Notes: generated from the letters alone by a model not told the origin. Numbered from the stretch's first letter, positions 32,742 through 41,753 are shown. The stretch: 64,000 nucleotides of DNA from Kutzneria viridogrisea (GCA_014138725.1 JACJID010000002.1:62001-126000); one strand, 5' to 3'. Translations and numbers: made by a program.

Positions 32742-35700
32742 TCACCCGACGGTGTAGGAGTACGGGATCGCGGTGAGTTCGTCACCGCTGCCCAGGACAC
32801 TGGAATAGCTGTCCACGTAGAGCACTCCGCTGACCTTGCTGCCCGGCGCACCGCTCGGCGTGAGCGTCACGGTGATCTCCCCGGTCTGCCCGGGGGCCAG
32901 TGACAGCGGGCTGAACGCGGGAGGGTTCGCGGAGGTCGAGGACCGCCACAGGTCACCGGTGGTGCTGGTGGCCGCGGTGTCGAAGCCCTGCGCGTGCACC
33001 ACGGCCGCGAGTGTGGCCGAACCGCTGACCGGGCCGTCGGTCGGGCCGATCGCGGTGGGCAGACCGGCCCACTGGCCCTGCGTGACCTCGGCGGCGGTGC
33101 TCGTCGCGGAGGCGGACAGCCCCCTGGGCACGCCGTGCAGTTCCGGCACCCCGCTGTACGCCGAGATGTCGAAGTCGGCCGGGATGGTCGAGGACTGCTG
33201 GAAGGTCAGCGACCGGGTTTCCGTGGGCACCAACCAGTTCGGGCCGATCGCGGTGGCCGGTGCGGGCAGCGCGATGGTGGCCGAGGACGGCGGCAGCACC
33301 ACGAGTTGCTGGTCGCTCTCCTGGGTCAGCCGGGGGTCGGCGAAGAACCCGCTGGGCGCCACGCCGGTGTTGCGCACCTTGACCTTGACGGTGATCGGTT
33401 TGCCCGCCGCCACCTTGCCCCCGGTGGGCAGCCCGGTGGCGTGCGCGTCCACGGTGTCGAAACGCAGGTGCCCGGTGAACGGCTGGGACAGCGCCGTGCC
33501 GCTGACGCCCTGGTTGACGTTGACCACCAGCTCCCAGCGGCCCTTCTCCGGGGCGCGGACCGTGCTCTGCAGGGACTTGCCGCCGCCGTTGGTGGCCAGC
33601 GAGAGCACCTGTCCGCTCGGCGCCTTCAGCGCGCCGAACACGGTCTGGTTCGGGTCCCCGCCCAGGCTCAGGTCTACCGCGAGGTCCCGCTTGCCCGCGG
33701 GCACGTCGAACCAGTACGTCTGGGTCTGCGCCGGGGAGTAGTCCCGGCCGTTGCCGCCGACGATCGTGCCGGTGAACGCCTTGTCCGGGGTGACCAGGCT
33801 GCGCAGGGTCAGCGGCACGGAGGTGCGCTCGCCCAGCGCGGTGTCCAGTTCCACGGCCGCCGAGGTGTCCCCGGGCTGGTCGCCCGCCTTGGCCGTGACG
33901 TGGAAGGTGCCGCTCTGGCCCGGCTTGAGCGTCAGCGTGGACGGGCTCAGCTTGCCGAAGTCGGCGTACTTGGTGGCGGTGAACTCGTAGGCCACGTTGC
34001 CCTTGTAGCCGGGATTGCCCGCGGTGGCGTAGAAGACGGCCGTCCAGGTGCCCGCGGCCGGGTAGTGCACGTCCACCCGCCCGTGGTTGGCCTGGCTGGC
34101 GCTGTTCTGCGGGCGCGAGTCGGACTGGTACACGCCGTTGGGGTCGATCAGCGCCATGCGCACGGTCTGCGTCTGCGCCGGAGTACCGGGCCACGCAAGG
34201 GATCCCTGGAGGTGGTCGGCGCCCAGCGGCACGGTGAACGTGGTGCTCGCGTAACGGCGCAGCGCGCTCGTGCCGTCCACGAAGCTCGGGGTGGTGTCAC
34301 TGGTGACGTCCAGCGCGATGCTGCCGACCTTGTCCGACAGCTGCTGGCTCAGGATGCGGCCGTGCGCCGAGACGACCTGCGTGTTCGGGCTGGTGTTGGT
34401 GACCGTCAGCGGCAGGTTCTGCGTGGCGCCCGGCTTGCCCACGGCGGTCAGCTGCGTGTCCCCACCCGTCGTGCTGGTGAGCAGGCCCGCGCCCTGGCGG
34501 CTGGGCGTGCCGTTGCCGTCCTGGACGGACATGGCCATGCGCACGGCGGCGTAGGTGTTCATCTCACCGGCGCCCTGCTCGTACGCGGGGTGGCCCAGGT
34601 CGGTCGCCGTGCTGGTGAGGATCTGCTTGACCAGCAAGGGATCCGGCCGCTGACCCCCGTGGGTCTGCTTGTACGCCTGGATGACCAGGGCGGCGCCGCC
34701 CGCGATGAACGGGGCCGCCTCGCTGGTGCCGCCGAAGGTGCGGATCGCCGAGGGGCGGCCCTGCTCGTCGGTGCACTGGGAGAAGCGCGGATCGGCGGTG
34801 CACAGGGACCAGCCCGACTCGCCGGGCGCGACCAGGTCGGGCACCCGGCCCAGGTCGTCCACCCCGCCGGAGGACAGCGCGGACATGTTGTCGTTGGCCC
34901 AGGAGGTGGCGAAGGTGCGGGCGCCGCGCTCACCGGTCTGCGCGTAGAGCCGGTAGTTGGTGACCGAGCCCGCGGAGATCACGTGCGGGTCCACGGCCGG
35001 GGTGCCGATCGTGCCGCTGGGGCCCGCGTCCCCGGTGGAGGCCACCACGGTCACGCCCGCGGCCACGGCCGCGTCGTTGGCCAGGGCCACCGGGTCGACC
35101 CCGTCGGCCGGGAACGGGTTGCCGCCAAGGGACTCGTTGATCACGTCCACGTTGGCCACGTTGACGGCGTAGTCCACGGCCTGCAACACGATGGAGTTGG
35201 TGACCAGTGCCGCGCTGCCGAAGACGTTCAAGCCGACCAGCGAGGCGCCCGGGGCGATGCCGCGCACGGTCACGTTGCAGCCCTTGGGCAGCGGATGCGC
35301 CGCGGCGACCACAGTGGACAGGTCGTAGACCTGACGGCCCTGCGCCGCGATGGAGCTCGCGTCGCCGAAGGCCTCTTCCCCGCCCTGCGGCCCGTTCGGG
35401 TCGGTGCCGGAGAAGTCCTGGTAGTCGGTGAACACCGGGGTGCCGTCGGCACGGATGAAGTCGGGGTTGTGCGGGTCGAGCCCGTCGGCGATCCACGCCA
35501 CGCTGACCCCCTTGCCGTCCACCAGGTTCTGCGCCTGGGGCAGGCTCGGGTTGGTGAAGGCGGTGTGCGTGGTCTGCAGGGCTTCCGGCTCCAGCAACGG
35601 CTTGCCCGGGTCGGCCGGGCACACGCCGTTGGCCAGCGGCTTGTCGGCGGCGGCCTTGAGATCGCTGCGCTGCTCGGTGCTCAGCGGGCGGACCGCGCGG

Positions 35701-36062
35701 GTCCGGTCCGGCACGACGGCGGCGACGGAGGGATCGGCCGCCAGGTGGCTGGCCTCGGCCGCGGTCACCTTGGCGGAGAAGCCGTTGACCACGTCGTAGG
35801 TCTTGAGGTTCTGCGCGCCCGCGCCCCTGGCCTGGTTGAGCAGCGGGGTCTGGTCCTGGCGGACCTTGGCCTGGTGCTGGGACTTCTGGGTCCTCACCGG
35901 CAGTTCCGGGTGCTGGTCGCGCAGCACCACGATCACCGACTGCTGGGCGCCCTGGCTCAGCGCGGGGTCGGCGGCGGCTGTCGTCGGTGCGGCGGCGGCG
36001 ATGAGCCCGCCCACCGTGACCGCGATCAGCATCAGTCTTCGTCTTTGTTGGCGGTGCGTCAT
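32742..36062 (-). CDS. Large secreted subtilase-fold (S8) protein lacking the canonical catalytic His motif
   Basis: 1106 residues. The signal peptide (RRRLMLIAVTVGGLIAAAAPTTAAA) is followed by an inhibitor-I9-like prodomain (VIVVLRDQ ... VVNGFSAKVTAAEASHLAADPSVAAVVPDR). The S8 domain has the Asp block VAWIADGLDPHNPDF, the oxyanion Asn block VDVINESLGGNPF and the Ser block RTFGGTSEAAPFIAGGAAL. Where GHGTHVAG is expected the sequence is GEEAFGDASSIAAQG, so the His is absent. About 550 C-terminal residues are beta-sandwich-like (YTVDS, LTPSGAPGSKVSGVLYVDSYSS). It may be a non-peptidase or use altered chemistry. The gene is flanked by the trypsin-like gene (convergent) and a 221-bp gap. Confidence 0.85.
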   Translation of the reverse strand: MTHRQQRRRLMLIAVTVGGLIAAAAPTTAAADPALSQGAQQSVIVVLRDQHPELPVRTQKSQHQAKVRQDQTPLLNQARGAGAQNLKTYDVVNGFSAKVTAAEASHLAADPSVAAVVPDRTRAVRPLSTEQRSDLKAAADKPLANGVCPADPGKPLLEPEALQTTHTAFTNPSLPQAQNLVDGKGVSVAWIADGLDPHNPDFIRADGTPVFTDYQDFSGTDPNGPQGGEEAFGDASSIAAQGRQVYDLSTVVAAAHPLPKGCNVTVRGIAPGASLVGLNVFGSAALVTNSIVLQAVDYAVNVANVDVINESLGGNPFPADGVDPVALANDAAVAAGVTVVASTGDAGPSGTIGTPAVDPHVISAGSVTNYRLYAQTGERGARTFATSWANDNMSALSSGGVDDLGRVPDLVAPGESGWSLCTADPRFSQCTDEQGRPSAIRTFGGTSEAAPFIAGGAALVIQAYKQTHGGQRPDPLLVKQILTSTATDLGHPAYEQGAGEMNTYAAVRMAMSVQDGNGTPSRQGAGLLTSTTGGDTQLTAVGKPGATQNLPLTVTNTSPNTQVVSAHGRILSQQLSDKVGSIALDVTSDTTPSFVDGTSALRRYASTTFTVPLGADHLQGSLAWPGTPAQTQTVRMALIDPNGVYQSDSRPQNSASQANHGRVDVHYPAAGTWTAVFYATAGNPGYKGNVAYEFTATKYADFGKLSPSTLTLKPGQSGTFHVTAKAGDQPGDTSAAVELDTALGERTSVPLTLRSLVTPDKAFTGTIVGGNGRDYSPAQTQTYWFDVPAGKRDLAVDLSLGGDPNQTVFGALKAPSGQVLSLATNGGGKSLQSTVRAPEKGRWELVVNVNQGVSGTALSQPFTGHLRFDTVDAHATGLPTGGKVAAGKPITVKVKVRNTGVAPSGFFADPRLTQESDQQLVVLPPSSATIALPAPATAIGPNWLVPTETRSLTFQQSSTIPADFDISAYSGVPELHGVPRGLSASATSTAAEVTQGQWAGLPTAIGPTDGPVSGSATLAAVVHAQGFDTAATSTTGDLWRSSTSANPPAFSPLSLAPGQTGEITVTLTPSGAPGSKVSGVLYVDSYSSVLGSGDELTAIPYSYTVG

Positions 36063-36246
36063 GGGCCGCAGCGTACGTGCCGAAATGCCATTTCGAGCAG
36101 AAGAATTTAGCCGACCTTGCCGTCAAAGAAGAATTATCGGACAGAATTTCCGAACCGATTGTCGCTCATAACTGTTAACACTGCCGATAATGCCGCTGAA
36201 CGGTCGATGGCGCAGGTCAGCGGCCGGACGTACTCTCCGCCGCCGC
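36063..36246. other. Intergenic region upstream of the subtilase-like gene
   Basis: The AT-rich stretch 36090-36200 (for example AGAAGAATTTAG, GAAGAATTATCGGACAGAATTTCCG, CATAACTGTTAACACTG) contrasts with the local high GC and probably contains the promoter of the leftward subtilase-like gene. No gene seen. Confidence 0.4.
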
Positions 36247-36275
36247 GGCTGGCGGGGAGCCACCCCCCGCCAGCC
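36247..36275 (-). terminator. 11-bp GC stem-loop after the sulfur-type operon
   Basis: GGCTGGCGGGG (36247-36257) pairs perfectly with CCCCGCCAGCC (36265-36275) around a 7-nt loop, 9 bp past the last stop codon (36284) of the leftward five-gene operon. Flanking CCGC/GCGG can extend it. There is no U-tract. Confidence 0.65.
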
Positions 36276-36283
36276 AGCGGATA

Positions 36284-36505
36284 TCAGCCGAGCAGCCGGG
36301 CGGGCGCCTGGAGCACCGCCTGGATGGCCCCGAAAACGGGCACACCCAGGGGTGCGAACGTCCAGATGTTGTTCAGGTTGCTCGTGTCGGGCTGGTCCAC
36401 GACGACGACGCCACCACCGGAGGGGGCGGTGTCGGCCATCGCGGGAGCGGCGAACCCGAGCATGGTGGCGGCCAGCAGGGCCGGAACGACGATCTTGCGG
36501 GTCAC
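36284..36505 (-). CDS. Small secreted peptide, last gene of the sulfur-type operon
   Basis: 73 residues from GTG 36505. The signal peptide TRKIVVPALLAATMLGFAAPAMA is followed by a mature peptide of about 48 residues (DTAPSGGGVVVVDQPDTSNL then NNIWTFAPLGVPVFGAIQAV) without cysteines. The C-terminal half is hydrophobic and could associate with a membrane or a partner. No known family is recognised. It starts 17 bp after the stop of the other small secreted gene, so both belong to the same transcript as yedE-like, the membrane protein and the SBP56-like gene. Confidence 0.72.
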   Translation of the reverse strand: MTRKIVVPALLAATMLGFAAPAMADTAPSGGGVVVVDQPDTSNLNNIWTFAPLGVPVFGAIQAVLQAPARLLG

Positions 36506-36522
36506 AGGGAGTACTTCCTCTC

Positions 36523-36726
36523 TCAGCCGTGCAGGAACGTGAGCAGGTGGGCGATCGGGCCGAGCGCCTCGGTCGGCACCGGCACCGTCGGGTCGAGCAC
36601 CGAGCCCAGGTCCACCCCGGGCAGCACGTAGACGGGCGTGCCCGCGTGCGCGATGCCGCCGGTCAACCCGGTGAGCGCAAGCGCGGCGACGGTGCCCGCC
36701 ACCACGCGTGAGACCACTGTGGACAT
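36523..36726 (-). CDS. Small secreted peptide, fourth gene of the sulfur-type operon
   Basis: 67 residues from ATG 36726, preceded by GAAGGAGAGATGA. The signal peptide is STVVSRVVAGTVAALALTGLTGGIAHA; the mature part is about 39 residues (GTPVYVLPGVDLGSVLDPTV ending HLLTFLHG), rich in Pro, Val and Leu, without cysteine or methionine. It shares the general design of the next gene (Ala-signal, then a hydrophobic VPV-containing peptide), suggesting ancient duplication or partner subunits. Function unknown. It lies 26 bp after the transporter gene. Confidence 0.75.
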   Translation of the reverse strand: MSTVVSRVVAGTVAALALTGLTGGIAHAGTPVYVLPGVDLGSVLDPTVPVPTEALGPIAHLLTFLHG

Positions 36727-36752
36727 TCATCTCTCCTTCTCTGGTACGGCAG

Positions 36753-37982
36753 TCAGCACACCGAGTCGGTGGGCTTGGGGTTGCCGAGTCCGAACAGCGG
36801 GCGCAGCCGCACGCCCACGAGGGTCCCGCCGATGGCCATCACGCCCCACAGCCAGCCGTGCAGGCTGAAGGAGGCCACGCCGGAGAAGTAGGCGCCGATG
36901 TTGCAGCCACCGGCCAGCCGGGCACCGAATCCCATGGCGATGCCGCCGAGCACCGCGCCCAGGGCCATCCGCCAGGGCACGGCCCGGTGCAGCACGAAGG
37001 CACCGGCCAGCGCGGAGGCGATCAGCGCGCCGATCATGATGCCGAAGTCCATCACCGACACGCGGTCGGTGAGCACCGAGGCGTGCAGCGCGGCGGCATT
37101 GCGGGGCACGGACCAGTACGGGGCGTGCGAGATGTCGATGCCCACCCAGCCCAGGATTTTGGCCCCCCACAGGGCGAAGGCCGAGGTGATGCCCCAGGGC
37201 CCGCCCGCGACGAACAGGGTCAGCGCGTTCAGGCCCGCCAGCAGCAGGGCGCCGACCCACAGCGGCCAGGCCCCGCGCAGCACCCGCAGCACCCCGTGGG
37301 CGGTGGGCGGCTGCTCGACCGGCGGCGGCTTGCGAAGCCGTTGCACGACAAGTGAGATGCCGACGATCGCGCCGATGATCGCGAACGAGATGAGCAGTCC
37401 ACCGGGGTAGCCCCACGGGGTGGCGGCCAGGTTCACCGTCGGCCCCAGGCTCTGCATGTAGACGATCCAGTCCGCGGCGAAGGCACTGGCGATGGAGCCG
37501 AGCACGAACCCGCCGAGGGTGTAGAGGATCGCGGTCTGCCCGCTGCCCACGGCGAACAGGGTGCCGGAGGCACAGGACCCGCCGACCTGCATGCCGATGC
37601 CGAAGAGGAACGCGCCCAGCGCGACCCCGATGCTGGTCGGCAGCACGGTCCCCTTCGGCACCCCGGACAGGCCCAGCCCGCTGCCCAGGATCACCGCGAA
37701 CAGCAGGCAGGCCACCGCGAGCATGAGCATGTGCGCGCGGATCGCCGCGCCCTGGCCGACCACCACCACCTGCCGCCAGGCCGAGGTGAAGCCGAACCGG
37801 GAGTGGAACAGCACCAGTCCCAGTGCGATCCCGATACCGAACAGGAGGGTCATGATCGGACCCGCCGCGTGATAGACCGCCGAGCCCAGCACGATCGCGA
37901 GCACTACTCCAACCGAGGTCACGCCGACCTTGGCCGAAGGTGCCGGTAAGTGCCGCGGCACCTCGCTGCTGACTGCTGTCAT
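36753..37982 (-). CDS. YeeE/YedE family sulfur-compound transporter
   Basis: 409 residues with about ten hydrophobic segments. The duplicated family signatures with the functional cysteines are present: GIGMQVGGSCASGTLFAVGSG (about 130) and GFGARLAGGCNIGAYFSGVAS (about 360). In TsuA/YeeE of E. coli and Spirochaeta such cysteines pass thiosulfate across the membrane; the YedE branch is linked to selenium metabolism. A central cytosolic linker (LRKPPPVEQPPTAHGVLRV) separates the halves. It starts 12 bp after the upstream Met-rich membrane protein gene. With the sulfur-type leader peptide upstream, uptake of an inorganic or one-carbon sulfur (or selenium) compound is likely. Confidence 0.9.
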   Translation of the reverse strand: MTAVSSEVPRHLPAPSAKVGVTSVGVVLAIVLGSAVYHAAGPIMTLLFGIGIALGLVLFHSRFGFTSAWRQVVVVGQGAAIRAHMLMLAVACLLFAVILGSGLGLSGVPKGTVLPTSIGVALGAFLFGIGMQVGGSCASGTLFAVGSGQTAILYTLGGFVLGSIASAFAADWIVYMQSLGPTVNLAATPWGYPGGLLISFAIIGAIVGISLVVQRLRKPPPVEQPPTAHGVLRVLRGAWPLWVGALLLAGLNALTLFVAGGPWGITSAFALWGAKILGWVGIDISHAPYWSVPRNAAALHASVLTDRVSVMDFGIMIGALIASALAGAFVLHRAVPWRMALGAVLGGIAMGFGARLAGGCNIGAYFSGVASFSLHGWLWGVMAIGGTLVGVRLRPLFGLGNPKPTDSVC

Positions 37983-37994
37983 CGTTCCTCTTTC

Positions 37995-39680
37995 CTAGTC
38001 GGGCAGTGGTCCGGAGATCGGGACGACCGTAGCGCTGGGCACCCACTGACCGGGATAGTTCATGTCCATGCCGTTCATGTGCTCACTCATTTGCATCACG
38101 TCCACCTGCGCGCAGGCGTAGATCCGCACCGGCTCGTCCAGCCGCTGCCCGCGCGCGGCCAGCCAGCGCTGGAACCCGGCCACCGAGGCGCTCTGGCCCT
38201 CGAAGGCGCTGGCCAGGTCCAGGGTGTAGTTCAGAGACCGCTGCTCGCGCGGGTCGAACCGCAGCGGGACCGCCGAGCTGACAACGGATTTGACCAGTGG
38301 GCCGGTCAGCAGCCACGGGGCGAGGTAGACGCCGCGGGTGAAGGTGGGCCGTTCGGTCTGCTCGGTCGCGACCAGGCTCAGTTCGGTCGCTGCCCTGGTC
38401 CAGCCCGACACCAGCAGCAGCGCGTTGTTCGGCGCCTCCTCGGTGACGACCGGGATGTGCACCTGTTCGGCGTTGGCGCGGACCAGCGCGGCGGCGGCCC
38501 GCGCCCGTGGCGACTCGTCCCCGACCAGTGTGATCGCCGGTACGGACTTGCTCGCCAGGAAGCCGATCATCGATCGCAGCGAGTCTGCGTCCTCAGTGGA
38601 CAGTTCATCGGCCGGACAGCTCGCCAGCGCGGCACGCGAACCGCCCAGCAGGCCACCCAGCGCGGCCCCCGCGCACTCCGGGCCGTCCGCGCCGACCGCG
38701 TTGACCTGCAACGGATCCGTTCCAGTATCGACGTCCACAGTGGAGGAAACCCCGTCGCGCTCGACCGTGAGCGTGCTGCGCCCGGCCGGGAGCGTGACCT
38801 CGGCCCAGGCCCCGTCGGCGCCCGGCCTGGACACGGCGGTGACCGGCGGCTCGTCCCCAGCGCGGACCGTCACCGACCCCGCGGGCACGTGCACCAGGTT
38901 GCGGCCGGGGCGCTGCGGGGTGAGCAGCAGCGGCGTGGGCTGTGACACCAGCAGCGGCACGCCGGGGGTGGGCAGGTCCAGTGGCTTGGGCACGGCGATC
39001 AGGGCGCTCCAGGCGACGTAGGCCGCGACGACGACCGTGACGCCGAGCGGGAAGAAGCGGGGCCTGGTCAGCACCAGTGCCGTCACGACCAGGGGCAGCA
39101 CCGCGACGACGATCAGCAGCAGGCCGAACCCGGTGGTGTAGAGCCGACGGTCCAACGCCACCCCGGAGGCGGCGATCTGCACGACCCCGGCCAGCACCAG
39201 CACCGCGGCCAGGGTCAGCGCCACCGGCTTGGGCCGCAGCCGCTCGGGCTGCCAGCCGCCGGTACCCAGCACCGTGATGCCGATCCACAGCACGGCCGCG
39301 ACCGTGTAGGCGGTGTCGGCGAAGAACTCGATGCCCATGTGGTCCAAGGAGATCTCGGACACGAGCACCACGAACAGACCGAACCCGGCGTAGGCGGGCG
39401 CCGAGCGCCAGCGCAGCAGCGGTGGCACCGCCAGGGCCAGCACCAGTTGCACGACCGCGAACACCGGGTTCACCTCGTACACCACAATGGACACAACATC
39501 TGCCACAACCGTTGCGGCGGCGGCAGTCCACGCCAGCACCAGCGCCGGGCGGCGCACCTCGGCCACCGCCGGGCGCACCAGCCCGATGCCCGCGATCGTG
39601 GCACCCGCCAGCAGGAGCAGGATCCTCACCAGCACGGCACCGGCGCTGACGGCCTGGGTGCCCATGTCACTCATGTGCAT
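37995..39680 (-). CDS. Membrane protein with extracytoplasmic domain and Met/His-rich termini
   Basis: 561 residues from ATG 39680 (ribosome site GGAGGACGAG). The N-terminus MHMSDMG and C-terminus VMQMSEHMNGMDMNYPG resemble methionine-rich copper(I)-binding segments. About eight hydrophobic helices fill residues 10-235 (ILLLLAGATIAGIGLV ... VTVVVAAYVAWSALIAV), then an extracytoplasmic region of about 320 residues containing a cysteine pair (GPECAGAALGG, ALASCPADEL) and a late Cys (YACAQVD). From memory it resembles actinobacterial proteins named DUF6239; that must be checked. The SBP56-like gene 55 bp upstream belongs to a copper-enzyme family, so copper delivery or anchoring of that protein is a reasonable guess. 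Confidence 0.72.
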   Translation of the reverse strand: MHMSDMGTQAVSAGAVLVRILLLLAGATIAGIGLVRPAVAEVRRPALVLAWTAAAATVVADVVSIVVYEVNPVFAVVQLVLALAVPPLLRWRSAPAYAGFGLFVVLVSEISLDHMGIEFFADTAYTVAAVLWIGITVLGTGGWQPERLRPKPVALTLAAVLVLAGVVQIAASGVALDRRLYTTGFGLLLIVVAVLPLVVTALVLTRPRFFPLGVTVVVAAYVAWSALIAVPKPLDLPTPGVPLLVSQPTPLLLTPQRPGRNLVHVPAGSVTVRAGDEPPVTAVSRPGADGAWAEVTLPAGRSTLTVERDGVSSTVDVDTGTDPLQVNAVGADGPECAGAALGGLLGGSRAALASCPADELSTEDADSLRSMIGFLASKSVPAITLVGDESPRARAAAALVRANAEQVHIPVVTEEAPNNALLLVSGWTRAATELSLVATEQTERPTFTRGVYLAPWLLTGPLVKSVVSSAVPLRFDPREQRSLNYTLDLASAFEGQSASVAGFQRWLAARGQRLDEPVRIYACAQVDVMQMSEHMNGMDMNYPGQWVPSATVVPISGPLPD

Positions 39681-39735
39681 TCTCGTCCTCCACGGGGGAA
39701 GGCGGGCGGCGCCGCCGGGACGCCGCCCGCCCGCC

Positions 39736-41559
39736 TCACTTCACATCCGCGTCCGCGACCACGAACAGCTCGGAGTGCGGCTTGGCGTTGCCGAAGTCCC
39801 CGTGCGGCCAGGACTTGCGGTTGAAGTTGATGCCGACCTGACCGGAGTTCTCGTCACGGAAAGCCGTGTCCACCGTCAGCTTCCCGTCCTTGCCCAGGTC
39901 GACCATGGTGACCTTGTGGTCACCGTCCAGACCGCTGCGGGCCACGAAGTAGTCCGACACCGCGACCCTGCCGGGCTGGTCGGTCTCGTGGTAGAAACCA
40001 TCGCCCCCCAGCTGGAAGTTGTCGTAGGTGCCCCAGTGCGGACCCTGCCCCGGCTTGCCGGGGTTGATCGCCGCGGCGCCCGCCAGCGTCGGGCAGTCCC
40101 CGCCACCGCCGTTCTCCGCCTTGGCCTTCGTGTCGATGGTGCAGGTGTAGTTGTCACCGGCGGCCAGCAGCTTGGAGATGTCCAGCGTGTAGACCCCGCC
40201 CACCGTGCCGGGGTCGTCCGAGCCGAGCGTGCCCTTCTGCCGTCCGATCACCGCGTGGTACAGGTAGTGGTCGTCCGGGCTGGTCTGCACCCAGCCGCCG
40301 TTGCTGCTGGAGCCGACGCTGTCGGCCTTGGCGTCGAAGGACTTGTTCGCCGCGCCGTCGTCGAACACCTCACGCCAGTGCGGCTGGGCCGCGGTGATGT
40401 CGGGGGTGTAGAAGATCGCACCGCCCTGCATCGTCTGTGCGAAGGCACCCTTGTGACCGGGCAGGTTGGTCACCGTGGTCTCCATGACCGCCCGGCTCTC
40501 CGCGTGCAGCGGGTCCGCCGGGTTGGCCCTGGGCCCGTCCTGCAGGTAGGACACCGCCTTGAGCTTCGGGTGGTTGCGGTCGGAGATGTCCCAGGTGCGG
40601 ATGGTCGGCCGCCGCAGGTACGGGGAGGGCTGCTTGACCGGGTCCAGGATGATGTTGCGCGGCTCCGCGTAGTCACTGGTGACCATCGTGTTCAGGTCCT
40701 CGCGGGCCTGGATGCCGTGCGGGTTGGCGCAGGTGGGCGCGCCCAGCCTGGGCAGGTCGTCGCAGAGTTTCTCGTTGTCTCCCTGCGGGGTCGCCGCCGG
40801 GGACTGGGAGAGCACCTTGCCGTCCTTGTCGAAGTGCACGACCTCACCGGGACTGCCCGCGAAGCCGTTGCCGATCTGCACCGAGCCGTTGTCGTAGATG
40901 TAGGGCCCTGGCACGACCGGGCCACCCATGTAGGTGCCGTAGGCCGTGCCGTCCTTGAGCGTCCAGTACGCGTCGGGCACCGACCCGCCCAGCGTCTGGC
41001 TGGGCAGGCTGATCCCCTTGAGCTTCAGGTTCGGCAGCGCGCTGACGTCGAAGGCGTAGGTCGCCGCCGCGAACAGCGCGCCCGCGTAGATGGTGTCGCC
41101 CTTGTGCCACACGTACTGCATGTGGTGCGGCTCGTTCTCCACCAGCGGGCCGACGGTGGCCGTGTTGACCACCTTGCCGTAGGTCGGCGAGCCCTTGGTG
41201 GCGTCGATGACGGCGAGGAAGTCCGGTCCGGGCAGGGCGCCGGGCAGCTTGTTCACCACGCCGCCGACGGTCCCGGGCAGGTTCTTGATGTCGGACACCG
41301 CCGTGTCGGCGATGTTCTCGTCACCGGCCCAGACCAGCAGCCACTCCTTGCGCTGTTCCTGCCGGGCCGCGTACTTGCCCACCAGGTGGTTGGTGACCGT
41401 GTAGTCCTTGCCGTCGGCGCCCGCCACGTGCTGGGTGGACACCTGCACGTCGGCGTAGGCGCTGGTGCCGGCGATGGGGAAGGTGACGGCCGCGGCGGCG
41501 ACCAGGACGGCCGCCGCACCGGTGCGCACCCTCCTCCCGCCGAGCGATTTCAGGGGCAT
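39736..41559 (-). CDS. Secreted SBP56 / methanethiol-oxidase-like protein
   Basis: 607 residues. Signal peptide: RRVRTGAAAVLVAAAAVTFPIAGTSAYA. The body matches the selenium-binding-protein-56 beta-propeller: PDFLAVIDATKGSPTYGKVV, ENEPHHMQYVWHKGDTIYAGAL, CANPHGIQAREDLNTMVTSDYAEPRN, RTWDISDRNHPKLKAV, and the terminal KPHSELFVVAD. Several conserved His (NEPHHMQ, NPHG, KPHSEL) correspond to metal-site positions in bacterial methanethiol oxidase (MtoX), a periplasmic copper enzyme that turns methanethiol into formaldehyde, hydrogen peroxide and sulfide. It is longer than MtoX (about 430-460), with insertions. It is the first structural gene of the operon, 194 bp after the leader peptide. The substrate is inference. 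Confidence 0.8.
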   Translation of the reverse strand: MPLKSLGGRRVRTGAAAVLVAAAAVTFPIAGTSAYADVQVSTQHVAGADGKDYTVTNHLVGKYAARQEQRKEWLLVWAGDENIADTAVSDIKNLPGTVGGVVNKLPGALPGPDFLAVIDATKGSPTYGKVVNTATVGPLVENEPHHMQYVWHKGDTIYAGALFAAATYAFDVSALPNLKLKGISLPSQTLGGSVPDAYWTLKDGTAYGTYMGGPVVPGPYIYDNGSVQIGNGFAGSPGEVVHFDKDGKVLSQSPAATPQGDNEKLCDDLPRLGAPTCANPHGIQAREDLNTMVTSDYAEPRNIILDPVKQPSPYLRRPTIRTWDISDRNHPKLKAVSYLQDGPRANPADPLHAESRAVMETTVTNLPGHKGAFAQTMQGGAIFYTPDITAAQPHWREVFDDGAANKSFDAKADSVGSSSNGGWVQTSPDDHYLYHAVIGRQKGTLGSDDPGTVGGVYTLDISKLLAAGDNYTCTIDTKAKAENGGGGDCPTLAGAAAINPGKPGQGPHWGTYDNFQLGGDGFYHETDQPGRVAVSDYFVARSGLDGDHKVTMVDLGKDGKLTVDTAFRDENSGQVGINFNRKSWPHGDFGNAKPHSELFVVADADVK

Positions 41560-41753
41560 CGGATCTCCGTGTTCTGAATGGGTCGTCGAACTGAACCGGC
41601 CGCACCGGAAATGGGCACGGCTCTCCCCCGGGCGAACGGCGACGATCGACCGGGAAAGGCGGAGTTCACCACCGTGAACAGCAGGTCCAGGCGCGCGTCA
41701 GCGCAGGCCGAATGGACCCGGAATAGGGGTGGCGTGAGGGGTGAAAGGGGTCC
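41560..41753 (-). promoter_or_regulatory. Leader RNA between sulfur-type leader peptide and SBP56-like gene
   Basis: This 194-nt untranslated stretch begins with a hairpin: on the minus strand GGTCC-GCTGA-GGACC overlaps the last codons and stop of the leader peptide. Ribosome position at the leader's Cys/stop codons could therefore alter downstream structure or expression. The SBP56-like ORF starts at its end with a weak CGGAGAT site. Confidence 0.55.

Noticed and set aside
32994-36110. 1038-codon rightward frame opposite the subtilase-like gene
   Set aside because: Low-complexity Arg/Gly/Val/His sequence typical of antisense frames; the leftward frame has signal peptide and S8 motifs.
39487-41577. 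696-codon rightward frame opposite the SBP56-like gene
   Set aside because: Shadow of a clear SBP56-family protein with signal peptide; no recognisable domain.
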